Assembly: GCA_002917075.1 (NCBI GenBank)
Contig: NTMA01000030.1
Location: 1-64,000, forward strand
DNA: 64,000 bases
Source: Hawksworthiomyces lignivorus
Lineage: Eukaryota > Ascomycota > Sordariomycetes > Ophiostomatales > Ophiostomataceae
Direction: 5' to 3'
The notes beneath the pieces are model-generated. The model had not been told where the DNA came from. It ran no database searches and saw nothing but the letters and a program-made list of their open reading frames with translations. The translations under genes were made by a program, and so were the position numbers. Of the stretch, positions 23,320-34,938 are shown in pieces. How positions within the stretch are numbered: the first letter of the stretch is position 1; each line of letters begins with the position of its first letter.

Positions 23320-25201
23320 TCAGACATGTGGAATTACTGCAATGGCCGCAACCTCGTCATCGACAATGGGTCCTTTATACTCCTTGTGAGCGCGGACATA
23401 ATACCAGACAATACTGAAAATGACAACGCCACCCGTTACCACCACCGAGTAATTCATCGTCTGGTAGCTGACAGGCGTTTCGGCTGGCCAGCAACTCCAG
23501 AAGATCACAAAGAGCATGTACAAGCAGGCGTATGCGTTGTTGATGATTCCGAACCAACCTGGAAGGTGGAAGGGACCCCAAACCAAAGGCGCCTCAGCCA
23601 TAGAGATTTGGCGACCGCTCTGTCCTAAAGCAGACGGTTGGGGCTGTGAGCTAGTGTCGGTATGAGCTTCCTTTATGCCATCATCCAAGGAGGGATGATC
23701 CTGTTTGGGAGCGCTGATAATGCCATCACTGTTGCTAATGGTTGTGTCGTTGGTGTTTTCTCCGCTTACGCTGTTTTCTTCGGCGCCAAGGGTAAGACCT
23801 TGAGTTTCTTGCCAGTGTGGCTGAATGTGACCTTTGACACGATGGTATAAAAGAAACGCGGCAGGAAGAAAATACGAGCTGTAGAATCCGGTGACTGTCA
23901 AGGAAATGACGTCGTTGAACGCGGTGCTGGAGCCTATGTAAATCATCGCAAGCAATGCGGCGATGCCGGTTACGGCTAGGATTGCCACGGTTGGAACCTG
24001 GTTGCCCTTAGAGACATAGCTGAGGGCCTTGCTGAACGGTGTGCCATTGTCCCGAGCAAAAGACCATGTCATCCGACTGGCGGTGGTGCAGATCCCGATG
24101 GCACAGGCCCAGGTCAATACCAGAACGATTGCGCCCATCGCAGTGGCACCGGCAATACTTTTGACGCTGTCTGGAATTTGCTGTCAGCTCGGTCTGCCAC
24201 AGACGTAGTGGGGTAACATACCGTAAAAGATCTGGATAAAGGGATAGCCTGTGTTCGTATTCAAAACAGTATCGACGTCGCCGAGACAGAACAACAAAGT
24301 CAGCATCATCGAAAAGCCTACTGCACCATTGATGCACATAGCACCAATGATCGCTCGAGGTATATTCCGCGCCGCATTTGAGACCTCCTCTGCCATGTGG
24401 ACGGAGGCATCGGCACCGACAAAGGTGGCCTGAAAAGACGTTAACAAGCTATGGAGGCAATCGCCAACATGCTCTACGAGGCGAATCAAAACTTACCACG
24501 TTGCCCAAGAAGCCGACACAGTAGGCCAAACCTTGCGTCGGCCATCCGCCCTCATTCAAGGTTGTGGTGAAAACAAAGTGTGCCGATTGAGTAGGGGTGT
24601 ACACCCACAGAAGGGCCATGATGGTGATGAAACCTGCGATGTGGAAGACGATGATGAAGATCTCGAACTTTGGTAGGGCTCCGGGGGTGAAGACGTTGAT
24701 AAAGATGGCCACAACGATCACTAGCCACGCGAACAGCGTGCCTTGCCATAGTTTTGCGTCGTAGGTCTCTTCGTGGTCAAGAATGATCAGGCCTTGAATC
24801 ATGGTACCGGCAAAGATGGTCTCTGTTGCGACGGTAGCTACCCATGCGAGCGAGGTGAGCCAACCAATGATGTAGCTGCAAAAGACCTTGTAGCGCTCGG
24901 GGGCCAGCATATAGACCCAGTAGTACTGGCCAGCAGCAATGGGAGCCATAGACGCAAGCTCAGAAATGACGGTATATACAGACAGAGTGGATGACCAGGC
25001 TATGATGAAGCCGTACACCAGGCCTGCCGGACCTCCATTGTCGAAGCCCTCGTAGAAGAGTGCGAGGACAGTTTCCCAGGTGATCAGTTCACAGACAGCG
25101 AAGCCGAAGAGAGACCAGAAGCCGAAACGTCGCTTGAGCACTTCCTTCTTGCCGAGAAGGGCCAACGCGTTGCTGTCGCTATTGCTGGTGGTGTGTGCCA
25201 T
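23320..25201 (-). CDS. APC-superfamily amino acid/choline-type permease
   Basis: Three exons: 24497-25201, 24222-24429 and 23320-24170. Introns are 67 and 51 bp (GTAAGT and GTATGT donors). The product is 587 aa starting MAHTTSNSDSN; I chose that Met because the upstream in-frame extension is Cys-rich and unlike the family. About twelve hydrophobic segments from residue 38. Family landmarks: TWETVLALFYEGFDNGGPAGLVYG, SELASMAPIAAGQYYWV, and the amphipathic motif AEEVSNAARNIPRAI after TM6. This is the fungal GABA/choline/amino-acid permease group (UGA4/HNM1-like), plasma membrane or vacuole; the substrate cannot be read from sequence. Odd: a Ser/Thr/Asn-rich insertion of about 65 residues between HIQPHWQE and WGPFHLPGW in a cytosolic loop. 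Its neighbours are an oxygenase pair and a regulator. Confidence 0.85.
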
Positions 25202-25439
25202 GGTGCTTGGATGGCAGGCGTGAGAGGCGCGATAAGCTGAGCGGAGTGGATGTATACATGTGCTTGTTCGCACGTGAGGCAGATTGAAGCACAAAAAGTG
25301 TAAAAGGACGACGGTCAGAGGTAGACGGGTGGTAGCAATGCAGCACAATGCAGCATAGAGTATCTCCGTAGACGGAGACTACTTTCTTTTTAAACGGGAT
25401 TCACACTTGGTCCCTGCACTTGTAAAGGGAAGCAGATCG

Positions 25440-25670
25440 AGAGCCAAAAGGTATTGAGGGGAAAGCCTACCCCAAAGAGGCATGTCATACAAGATAGCAG
25501 TGTAGTTAGGCAGTAATAAGTTGGAGAGGAATCGGGGGACAGGCCTGCCCAAGAGAGACATATCATCCGAGATAACAACACAGTTTAGAAGTGACAAAGT
25601 TGGAGAGGAATGGGGGGGGGGACAGGCTTGCCCAAGAGAGGAATGCCATCCGAGATAACGGTATTTGGTC
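25440..25670. repeat. 79-bp imperfect tandem repeat upstream of the permease gene
   Basis: Units start at GTTGGAGAGGAAT 25520 and 25599 (period 79). A more diverged unit precedes them from about 25445. Each unit carries a G-run (up to nine Gs at 25612-25620) and GCCCAAGAGAG. It lies 240-470 bp upstream of the permease start codon. Confidence 0.75.
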
Positions 25671-27247
25671 ACGAGACCTCTAACTCCCCTGTTGACGAGT
25701 AAATAAGTCCCTTATTTGAGTCAATATTATTGGTGGAAAGTATATGCCTAAGGCATCAAATCCTATATTGTTATATATCGCGCACTTGGACGTAACCCCC
25801 CATATCACCGTAAGCATACATAACAATGCAAGTCTTTATTACTGCGCTGACAACTCCTACTAAGCCGGCTCTATTCGGGGCTTCTCTCCCATTCAGCAAA
25901 AGCAATCCAAGGAGCCATGGAATACTTCGTAGAGCTTCAATTTGGGAGTCTAAGAGCAGCAATGACCCTACTGTGCCTGTGTGTGTCCGGGTTAAATCCC
26001 AAGCTGCTCAATTGCCACTGTGGAACACGTGTATACTTCTCCGCATCCGTACTAATCGCTCCACCAGGGGTGTAACCGAAAGTCTGGGTTCCTCGGCAAG
26101 TGGGAAGTATGGAGAAAGGGATATCAATAGAGCACGAGCACAGAGCGGGTCAATAAACTTGAGCGAAGCTGATCGATATCTAAAACATATTCTAAAACAT
26201 ATGATCGTGAATGAGGTTGCTTATGTTGTATAACTATGGAGAGTCCGCTTATATATATGTCTGTTGCGCCAAAACGAACAGTGAATTCACATATCCTTTA
26301 CTCCGCAATGTAGCTTATCGTCAGTTATATCTGACGTGAGACACCCTATAGGTTCTGGTTTCACCAGTAACCTGCCGAATTTCTCAATTCGTCAGCCAAT
26401 TTTATCTCTGGCCTACTGATCTTCAGTGGCAACACCAGGAATCGAATGGTAGTGGTCGGATTTGAGCAACGCAACAGCAGGAAGTTGCAAGTTCGGCAAT
26501 GCCACACTCCCGGGCTCATAACTGTTGCGTAAAAAAAAAAAAAAAATTCCCGTATGCTTTAACATGGCCCATTATCAGTTATATCTAACGCGGCAATCGC
26601 CGCGCGCTCTTTGTGCCCAGTTGATTGCAGACTATATGTGGCTACGGGAGTGCGCGAATTACACGCTCCTACTAAACAAGATATACAGTGCTAAGTTTAC
26701 AGTAACACACGTCCCATAATATATCATCTCAAAACGAACTGAGCAATCACGGGATCTAGCCTTGTTCTCCAGGCTGTAACTCCCGGATAATATATCCGTA
26801 ATTTTACCAACTGTACGCGTTGTCAACATAATACCTCTCTCTTTTTACTATCTCTATTTAGTCTATAAGTCGGCGTTACTTTAACAACATTTTACTTATA
26901 AAGCGTAAAGTCTTGAAAGAAGTAGGTCTTGAAAAGTAAGACGTACAGTGTATGTGTTTATCTAATCCTCTAAAGCTCTCTTATTTCAAGAGCAGGCTCT
27001 GTTATCTTCTCACCAGTCCAGGTCGCGATTACCACAAGTCATGGCTTGGCATACTAGGTAAATAGAGTTAGGACAAAATCACCAAATAGTAGAGTAGTTA
27101 AATCATCACATACTGTTCTCAGCCTGTTTATATGCTGCACTTCGGAACTGCTTAACCGCTGCCGGATTTATCTCAGACCCATGCATATGTTCTGCTTGTC
27201 TATGGCTTTGGGTTAAGCCATAAAGTCGGGTGTATCGATCTAATATG
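25671..27247. other. Intergenic, nothing recognised
   Basis: About 1.6 kb without a supportable gene. An A-run lies at about 26529-26545. The motif CAGTTATATCT occurs twice (about 26320 and 26577), hinting at old repeat remains. An open stretch at 25826-26233 (+) has no recognisable features. Confidence 0.45.
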
Positions 27248-28563
27248 TCATGCACAGTCAGAGCACTGTAAGGTATCAAATTCGGATATAGCACTGATGA
27301 CGAAATCTAACTTACAGAGATCTGACTCTTTGCTTCGTTCTCCCGACTTTTGGTTCTTTCGTTCTAAGTAAACCCTCTCGTATTCACGGATTCGGGATTT
27401 TAAATGAGTCTCTAGCTGCTCTTTCTGCGAGTCAGTCATTTGAACTGCCGTGTCGTTAATGGTCGTATACGCAGTGCAATATAGCGTTGTTTCTCCAGCA
27501 GAGTCTGGGGAGAATAGGATATGGAACCAAAACGGGCTGTCGGCCATGGTGTGTATAGACGATAACAGAGACTGCAAACGTCCCATTGAAGTGAAACCAC
27601 ACAATTCCATAGCCCGGGTAGGGAGGCTTTGGTTTACCCCCGAAAATGCAGGTCGATAGCTTTCTGCTCCTTGATCTCGATATTGCTCATCCACTATTGA
27701 AGTTTTAGTGACATATTAGTATACTAAGAATAGAAGCTCAACCACTTGGAAATGCACATACGTATTATCTTCCAGTTAAACCGGCCCTTGGAACTCCATG
27801 AATGAAGTAGTTGGGCATTCTTGTTTATAGAGACTGGCCTTCCTATTTTCTCAGGATTCTCGGGATCCTCTGCGGAACTGTCGAGTGCATCTTCTGCACC
27901 AAAATTGATATGCAAAAGCCCATTGCTATCGGTTTTTGTCTTTATGGGAAAGAGTCCATTTTCTGATTTTTCAAACTTCAAGCCTTGCTCGAATTGTGGC
28001 GCCTTGGTAAGTTGTCCCAGGGTGTTGTAACTCCAGCCATGATATTGGCAGCGCAAGATCTGCGCAGATCCAGATGCCTTATTTGCTACAGGAAACGCAC
28101 GATGTCGGCATACGTTATGAAATGCTCGAACGATGCCGTCCTTTCCAGTGATCAGAAGTATACGGAAGCCTGCCAAATCCAGGGAAACATAGTCACCAGG
28201 CTTGGCAAAACGTCCACTATGACCGATGCAAATCCAAGTCTAACGGCATGTTAGCCCAGGCCCTTCATAATACACAATGCATTGAGTGATACAGAGTACA
28301 CTTACTTTGCTAAATATAGCACGCCTCTCAAGTTGAAACTGTGAACTATCAGTCCATAGCGCATTACCATTTGGTGGTTTATTGTCAACGACTGTTGACC
28401 CTTCGCCCGTCGAAGTTACTAGTGGCGTGGCCAAGGGAGCAATCCGTGAACCATTGCCAGCAAGGAAAGACTTGTAAAACAGGAATGCAGCGATAGCCGG
28501 GATTACCGAGATAGCAAGGATGAAGATATGCGCGTGGGGGTTAGCGTCACTTGTGTTTGACAT
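27248..28563 (-). CDS. Membrane-anchored Rieske [2Fe-2S] protein lacking the catalytic iron site
   Basis: Three exons: 28306-28563, 27762-28239 and 27248-27693, with introns of 66 and 68 bp; 393 aa. One hydrophobic segment (about residues 12-32) probably anchors it. The Rieske domain follows (about 87-200) with both ligand loops intact: Cys130-x-His132 and Cys150-x2-His153 in CRHRAF and CQYHGW. The overall pattern is that of fungal choline-monooxygenase-like Rieske oxygenases (QLERRAIFSK-TW at the exon 1/2 junction). The C-terminal domain keeps the family's FNWK start and beta-strand-like segments. However, where the family has the E-C-x-H-C-x4-H iron site it reads DEQYRDQGAESYRPAF, with no His pair. 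It could therefore accept and pass electrons but should not activate oxygen alone. Divergent from the oxygenase-like gene at 29322. Confidence 0.8.
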
Positions 28564-29321
28564 TGTGATAGCAGCTTAAAACAAACAAGTAGAGGAATAT
28601 GAAGTATAGAATATCTTATTTGCATGCTTAAGCAAAAGCATAGTAGCTTTTGTTATTTAAATCTACACAAGCTTGGCATGGCCGCAATGGGAACTAGTAG
28701 ATGTTTTAATCTAAAGTACCAGACGCAGCGTTTAACAATACCCAAAGAGGAAGTTCTGTCCACACAGTGTATTTAGTAGACAGTATTTTACGGATACTCC
28801 ACCACAATAAATGAACAAATTAATCAGTCGTCAACAGATAACATACTCTGCACGTAGCTGCACCGGTTTCTACTTTTCGCGTTGCTGCGCATCCACTAGG
28901 GTGGAGATATCAAAGTTCGGCCAGAATCTATTCTCAGTAACCCGACGTCAACAATTAGCTCTGCCCAAGTATAGTAGGGACCCATCAAAAGTACGTAGTG
29001 GTCGAGACTCCCTATCAATAATAGATTAAATTGTGGTTCAGTAGATTGGTTCTGCTGGTGGAAATACTTTCCAAAATAAGACAAGGCTCCATTTATTTGC
29101 AGCTGTTTCAACTCGTGATGCAATCAACTCCTAAATGGCATCGCACAAAATATCGGCGGATTTTGTTACTCGATACAGAGATCAGATGCACTTAGTATAC
29201 CGGCTTCGTGTTCGACCGCGGCTACAAATGTCCTTGCTTCTGCTACTGAAACTAACAACTGCTGACATAGCATCAGAGTGAGCGGAAGTAACTTCAGTAG
29301 CTGATAATACAATTTCTCAAA
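28564..29321. promoter_or_regulatory. Shared divergent promoter region of the oxygenase pair
   Basis: 758 bp between the two divergent start codons. No intact gene inside and no binding motif I can assign with confidence. I looked for a stray exon carrying CxH/CxxH Rieske loops on either strand and saw none. Confidence 0.6.
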
Positions 29322-30473
29322 ATGGCTGAGTGTCCGACTACGCTACCAGCATCATGGTACACGAGCAAGGAAATCTATCAACTTGAACGGCGAGCTGTTT
29401 TTTTGAAAGTATGTTGTGCAATCCAATATTCTGCTGCCTGTGGATCATATGAGCTAAGCATTTTCTTTAGACATGGATGCTTCTAGGAATTGCCACAAGA
29501 TGGCCTTCAGTGGGCGAACGATACACATACGAAATCGCACAAGTCAAATTAGTCATTACGCGAAAGACCGAGGATTGGCGGAGCATCAGAGTTACATCTG
29601 AGACTGATGTATGTATTGCTGTGGCGTAATAGTGCGGTATAGTCTGGTACTAATCATACTGCGCCTTAGGGATCGGATATTCGAACCCACCTGACGGCGA
29701 CAGGGCTGGTGTTCATCACACTATCGGACGCCACAGTTAGCTTTGACGAGTATTTCCCGGGGCTCCAGGACTTGATCCGTAACATCGACTTCATGCAGCT
29801 CAAGCCGAGGCGGTGCTTGAACTACGCTGGCCGTTACAACTGGAAGACCATGATTGATGGCTTTCAAGAGTGTCTGCATTGCCCATACGCCCACCCGGCC
29901 TTTTCAAAGGTGTACACGTTTGTGACGTACAAGATTCTTAATCACCACAACTATTCACAACATCTTGCTGCTTCAGATAAGCCTAACGATGGCCTTTTCC
30001 TTTACTTCTTTCCCAACTCGACACTTAATCTCTACGGAGGTGGCATGTCATCATTCCGAGTCTTCCCATCGGACGATCCACGGCAGGCGACCATGGACTT
30101 CGACTACTACCACAAATCTCCAGAAGATTCGGAGGAATTCCAAAATTACTTCAAATTTGCACGAAATGTGGCAATCGAAGACCATGACCTTTGCGAGAAG
30201 GCTCAGGAGAACCTAGACGTGGGCATCTACACAGAGGGTTTGCTTAACCCGGTAAAGGAAAATGGAGTGGCTTGTAAGTTGGCTGGTCTTTCAATCCGCA
30301 TTAAAAAAAAAAATCTCGGCTATTAACGGCTCTTCACAGATTACCAGGGACGTGTCCTAGAAATGTGTGCTGCTCAGTTCGAGGAAGAGAGAAGTCATGG
30401 TTCAGTCAATGTCAACGAAGAGGGAGGTGAAGGTTCAGTCAAGGTCCTTAAAGCAGTATCAGCTCGTGGTTAG
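29322..30473 (+). CDS. Rieske-oxygenase-like catalytic subunit lacking the [2Fe-2S] motif
   Basis: Four exons: 29322-29408, 29471-29608, 29670-30273 and 30340-30473; introns of 62, 61 and 66 bp; 320 aa. The N-terminus (LPASWYTSKEIYQLERRAVFLK-TWMLLG) is that of the choline-monooxygenase-like family. After the first strands (YEIAQVKLVITR) the segment that should hold CxH...CxxH is replaced by about 20 residues (TEDWRSIRVTSETDG), and the chain rejoins the family at THLTATGLVFITL. The catalytic domain is complete: NWKTMIDGFQECLHCPYAHP with His145 and His150, and IEDHDLCEKAQENL with Asp246, the 2-His-1-carboxylate iron site. All splice sites and phases are clean, so it is not an obvious pseudogene. 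It would need electrons from another protein; the divergent neighbour is the obvious candidate. Confidence 0.8.
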
Positions 30474-30738
30474 GAGATTAGCCGTGTATAAGTGTATTAG
30501 GAAATTCTAATATACGCCGTATAGTATCCCTTTATAGCAACTGATTTAAAGGCTCGATGTACGAGTATTTCTATCATTCATAATAAATACCTCTTAGACC
30601 TAACAATCCGACAATAGCACTTGTACGAACTTGGTCACGAGTATGTAGAGAAAAGTAAGCTTTGCTAGCCAATCATTACTATTCGTAGAGACCAAAAAAG
30701 ATTAGCTTCAGAATAGAGACAAGCGAGACCATTATAGG

Positions 30739-33551
30739 CTATGTAAGCATCTTACCTTCCCAGCCCCAGTCCCGCATGACACTGAGCCAGTGGTGTTTAG
30801 ACTTCACGGGTGCCGAGTACACGGGTATGGCAGCGGTTTGCATTGCTGGTTCTGACGCCAAGTCAGAGCCAATGCCTAGCCCGGGCAGGTCTAGGGGAAG
30901 TTCAGGCACTAGACCCGGATTTTCTTCCGGGCTAGGCTCTGACCCGAAGTCAAGGTGCACGTCAGCATCTAGATCGGAATTCAACGGAGCAGTAGGCAAC
31001 CCTGTTGGTGGTGGCTGCATTGCTGAGAGAATTGTATCCGCATTAGACATGTTCCGAACACCTTTAGAGGCCGACGACGGCACCGAAAATGCAGCAGAGC
31101 CAAGGCTCGAGGGCGCTGACTGGCTGGCGAAGGACGGATAATGACCAAGTTGCTGGACGGACTGAGTGCCCCAAACATCGGACCAAGGCGCATCACTGGA
31201 AGACTGGGCTTTGTTGACTCGGTCACGGCGCCGCCATGCCTCAAGAGTGAGCTCAAGACAGCGATCGACAAGGCCAGAGCTATTTCCAGTGGATAGTGCA
31301 TGCCAGCGACTTCGAACCCAGGCGCGGTCGTCTGGTGTAGAGGCCTCACAGCCAGCTATGAGAAGAGGAAGCACAGGGAAGATAATAGCACGGGAATCGA
31401 GAGGCACGGTGGCGAGCAACACGAGGACATGGCGGGTGAGGCGAGCAAGGTATTGGGCTAGTCCCCCGGGTACTGGCAGTTCAGGGACTGCCTGGTGCAG
31501 CAACAAGATAGTCGCCCACTTGTAAGCGTTCGCCGTCTGTACAAGATCAGTAGCACTAGCAGGAGTGGACTCCACGGCCACATGTCGTGTAGAGCTGTAA
31601 TAGCTGCTAGATGCATTTTCACTAGCATCTTCTTTGTCACCCTGTCCTCTTTGTCCATTTTTGCCTGGAGAGGTTCGCTGTTGGGCGGAATCCACGTCAG
31701 ATTCGTTGCGTCTGTACTGGCTAATATTTCCACAGTCGGCAGGTTTAGCTGGCTCCCACTGCTCAATAGCCATCTTGAGTTCAACAGCCTCAGCGACAAG
31801 TCTGGGTGAATTAAGCTCGAGTGCATCATATCCAGACGCGATATAGTCACCGTGAACCCGGTTGACTAGATCAGCGACACGGCCCAGAAAAGGGAACAGA
31901 GTGGCAGCTGTGCCCATGAGCGGGTCTACATACGCAGTAGACGAAGAAGAGTTTGTAGAGACGGAACCAATTAGGCGGTGGCAGGTTGCTATAAAGCGGG
32001 TGTCAATAGTCGAGACGCCACGACAGGTGAAGCGAGTTATAACGTCCATGTAGATCCATGTATTGGCGAGGAAGCGAAGGCGAGCCTGATTATTTGCTTC
32101 GGACCCGCGGAAACGGGCGAGGGCTTTACGTAGCAAACCCTTGGCACTCGTTATGAAGTTGATACCGGTTGATGATCGTGGATAGTACCAGGTTTGAGCG
32201 AAGCCGAGTACAAGAGTGGCCGCAAGGGCAACCTCGAGACGAATACCGGCGTCTCGGGAAGTGGGGCTCATGTCTGAAATTGCGCTGCTATGCAGCTGCT
32301 CGATGCTCATATTGAGGTGTCGTAGACCTGTGGCCCGGATTTGAGGTAGCCGAATGGAAGCTTGGAAACAGGTCATGGCTGCGATAGCATGGTAGAGAGT
32401 ACTGTGATCTTGGGCCAGCGGCCACATGATGCGGCGCCAGGGGTTGCCGACGGCATCATCGTGAATGCACAAAACCTCACAAATGCGTCTGTGGAAAAGA
32501 AAGGCGATGTGCTCGGGGCCTCCGTCATGGAGTCGTGGTTGTTGGTACAGGACGGAAGCCGGACCTGTGTACTCGTTTGGCGTACGGCTGGACGACGTTT
32601 CTGGTATCGTATCGAATAATGGGTTATCCATGATCGCCATACGAAGATCATTGGCCGCGGTCTCTGTTGGCCACAGCCAGTCCGTTATACGCGTACCGCT
32701 GTTGACTTGGTTGCTGTTGTAAGATGTTGTAGTTCTGTCATCAGACTGCTGCATAGCTGGATCAGCGGTGGGCGCATTAAACTGTGTTTGGGCCCCTTGA
32801 TCGCCATCGAGTCCATCGAGGAAATGAAGGAAAAGAAGTGATGGTGACGTGGTGTGATTTTCATCTAGAAGGGCGGCAAATGCAGCTTCGGTCGCGTGAG
32901 AACTAGATTCCTGGGGTGATGGTGCTATTTGGACTGCTGAGCCTTCTTTTAGTTGGGTTGAGCCGCCATCATGTTCTTGAATGCTGTTCGTATCCGTAAA
33001 CATATAGTCTAGAGAAAGCGACTCGGTAGTGCAGTTTGTGTCGTCTTCCGCCGGGCTTGACAATAACGGGATTTCGAGATCGCCGCATTGTATTTCAGAC
33101 TGCGGTGACTGGGATTGTGCCTGGGGTCGTTCTTTTAATTGTCGCTGACTTGTACCTCGGCCATACCTAGGATCTTTTCCACGGCTGTGCCCACGGTAAT
33201 TCTTGCCCCGGCCGGCTTTGTCATCTTTCAGGGACGCCAGCGCGTCTTTCCCTTCCGAGAGACCGCCAGTGAAAACCCCCTCGGTACCTGGCGAGACGTC
33301 GGTAGTTGTACGCGCTGCTGTCGTCGGTGTGGAAGCCGACTGCCCAAAGTCTTTCCACCTCAGATCCCGTCGGTAGCCACCGCAAACAGTTCGCCGTCGA
33401 ACACACTGCCCGCAGGCCGGTTTAGCTTCGTCGCATTTTCGCCGTCTTGCCTTGCATGTCACGCACCCTGGATGTCGATGTTTGATATCAGCACCACTGA
33501 ACCGTCGATAGCGGCTTCAACTATCCTTTTCACACGTATTCCACTAACCAT
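30739..33551 (-). CDS. Zn2Cys6 binuclear-cluster transcription factor
   Basis: Main exon 30739-33467 plus a proposed 16-nt first exon 33536-33551 (68-bp intron, GCTGAT branch-like site); 914 aa. There is no in-frame ATG just upstream of the zinc cluster in the large exon, so an upstream exon is required; mine encodes MVSGI and joins in phase. Cluster: C7-x2-C10-x6-C17-x6-C24-x2-C27-x6-C34 (CVTCKARRRKCDEAKPACGQC). The long middle region (about 330-680) is helical and resembles the fungal-specific regulatory domain. Ser/Gly/Asp-rich linkers lie on either side. A local regulator of the adjacent oxygenase/permease set is a reasonable guess from position only. The exact start is the least certain part. 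Confidence 0.8.
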
Positions 33552-34938
33552 TTCGACTTTTTGTGTGTTTGTATGCCAACACCATCTCGCGGTCTATGGG
33601 TGAACTGTAATTTTCGTCACCCACGCAGAGAGCCGCGTTCTCTGTCGCCTTCTTTGACATAGTTGCTAGAACTTGCAGTTACTTCTTCGATTAGGCAGTG
33701 TGCCTCGAAAGGGGCCGTTGCTGGCCACCTGGGCTATGCAAGATCATAACGTTGTCCAGTCCATGAATTCGAATATGTGAGGTAGGGAGACAGGTTGTCT
33801 CCGTTAGGCTCCTAGGGGTCTAGGCGGTCATAAGCTTGATATCGGTCTTCGTCATGAGTCCTATATAAATACGCTTCCGGATAATGTTTCCGTTTATAGT
33901 ATAGCGCCTTGGTACTTTAGCTAATAGTTACAACGTTATTTCCAACGCCGATAACCGGTCTTTGATACCGGAGAGGGCTGATGCGGAGAGCTAATGTGCG
34001 GAGAGCTGATAAATCTATTCATCCTATTCGATATTGTTAAAAGCCGACAAAAATGGCAATCCGAAGAAACCGACATTCCCCCTGATTTCACACCCAACGC
34101 CAACCTTGGCCCTCAGTAATAAAACCGACGATCGACGAGCTAATAATTAGACAACTGTACTATGCAAACATAAATAGCGGTTATTCTTCCGTGTTGATGT
34201 ACGAAAAAGCGTCAGCTATAGTCGTCTGAACGATGCCTTCGACAAAGCTCTCAAAAAGGCACTGTAGAGAATTGATGAGGAGATAGGAGATCTGAGACGG
34301 TTTGCTTCTTCGCGGACCAAATGTTAAGAATAAACTGGCGAATGGTAAAGGATTGATCCTTATCAGAAAGACCGGCCGAAAGAAGTAACCCTACATAGAT
34401 TCACAAGCGGATGTCATTTTGTGAAGAGCGGTTCTGGTGGTCACATCTATCATTTTATAGTTGAACCACAGAAGGTTCGCAACTAGGTTTAACGCTCCGT
34501 ATGGCTGGCACTCCGAACTTTCATATTCCAAGAATTGACCCTGGTATATGGTTGGATGTAATTTATTTCTATGAGATAAGGTATGTGAAGTGAAATGGCT
34601 GAGTTAATTCACAACAGATTTTTGGTGAACACTTAGGTTAAACGACCTTTAGAGCCCGAGGACGTACGTATCACTTTTCAAAGATTTTGTTGTCTATATC
34701 GATATAGAGATGAAATCCATAACCACACCTATTTTTTGCATTTTCTCTACTTATAAAAGCTATTTGTCAACGTAGGCAGGTGCCACCAGTCGATGATCAT
34801 GTTCTAAATCATCTAGGACGTAGAGATCGTACTATTTGCTCTCTCTCACCACTCTCACGTAGCCTTCCCCGAGATACCCATCGTAACCGTTCTAAATTTT
34901 TGTCCTGTCTCCGTGTTTCTTTCTGTCATATGTCCTCT
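33552..34938. other. Intergenic, nothing recognised
   Basis: Upstream region of the Zn2Cys6 gene and 3' flank of the receptor gene. A short repeat GCGGAGAGCT(A/G)AT occurs twice around 33980-34015. No gene seen. Confidence 0.5.

Noticed and set aside
25826..26233. 135-codon open frame on the + strand
   Set aside because: No motif, no start context, lies in a decayed intergenic region.
26415..26515. Possible tRNA gene on either strand (GGCAACACC...TTCGATTCC-like words)
   Set aside because: No consistent acceptor stem, A box and B box at correct spacing; anticodon stem not formed.
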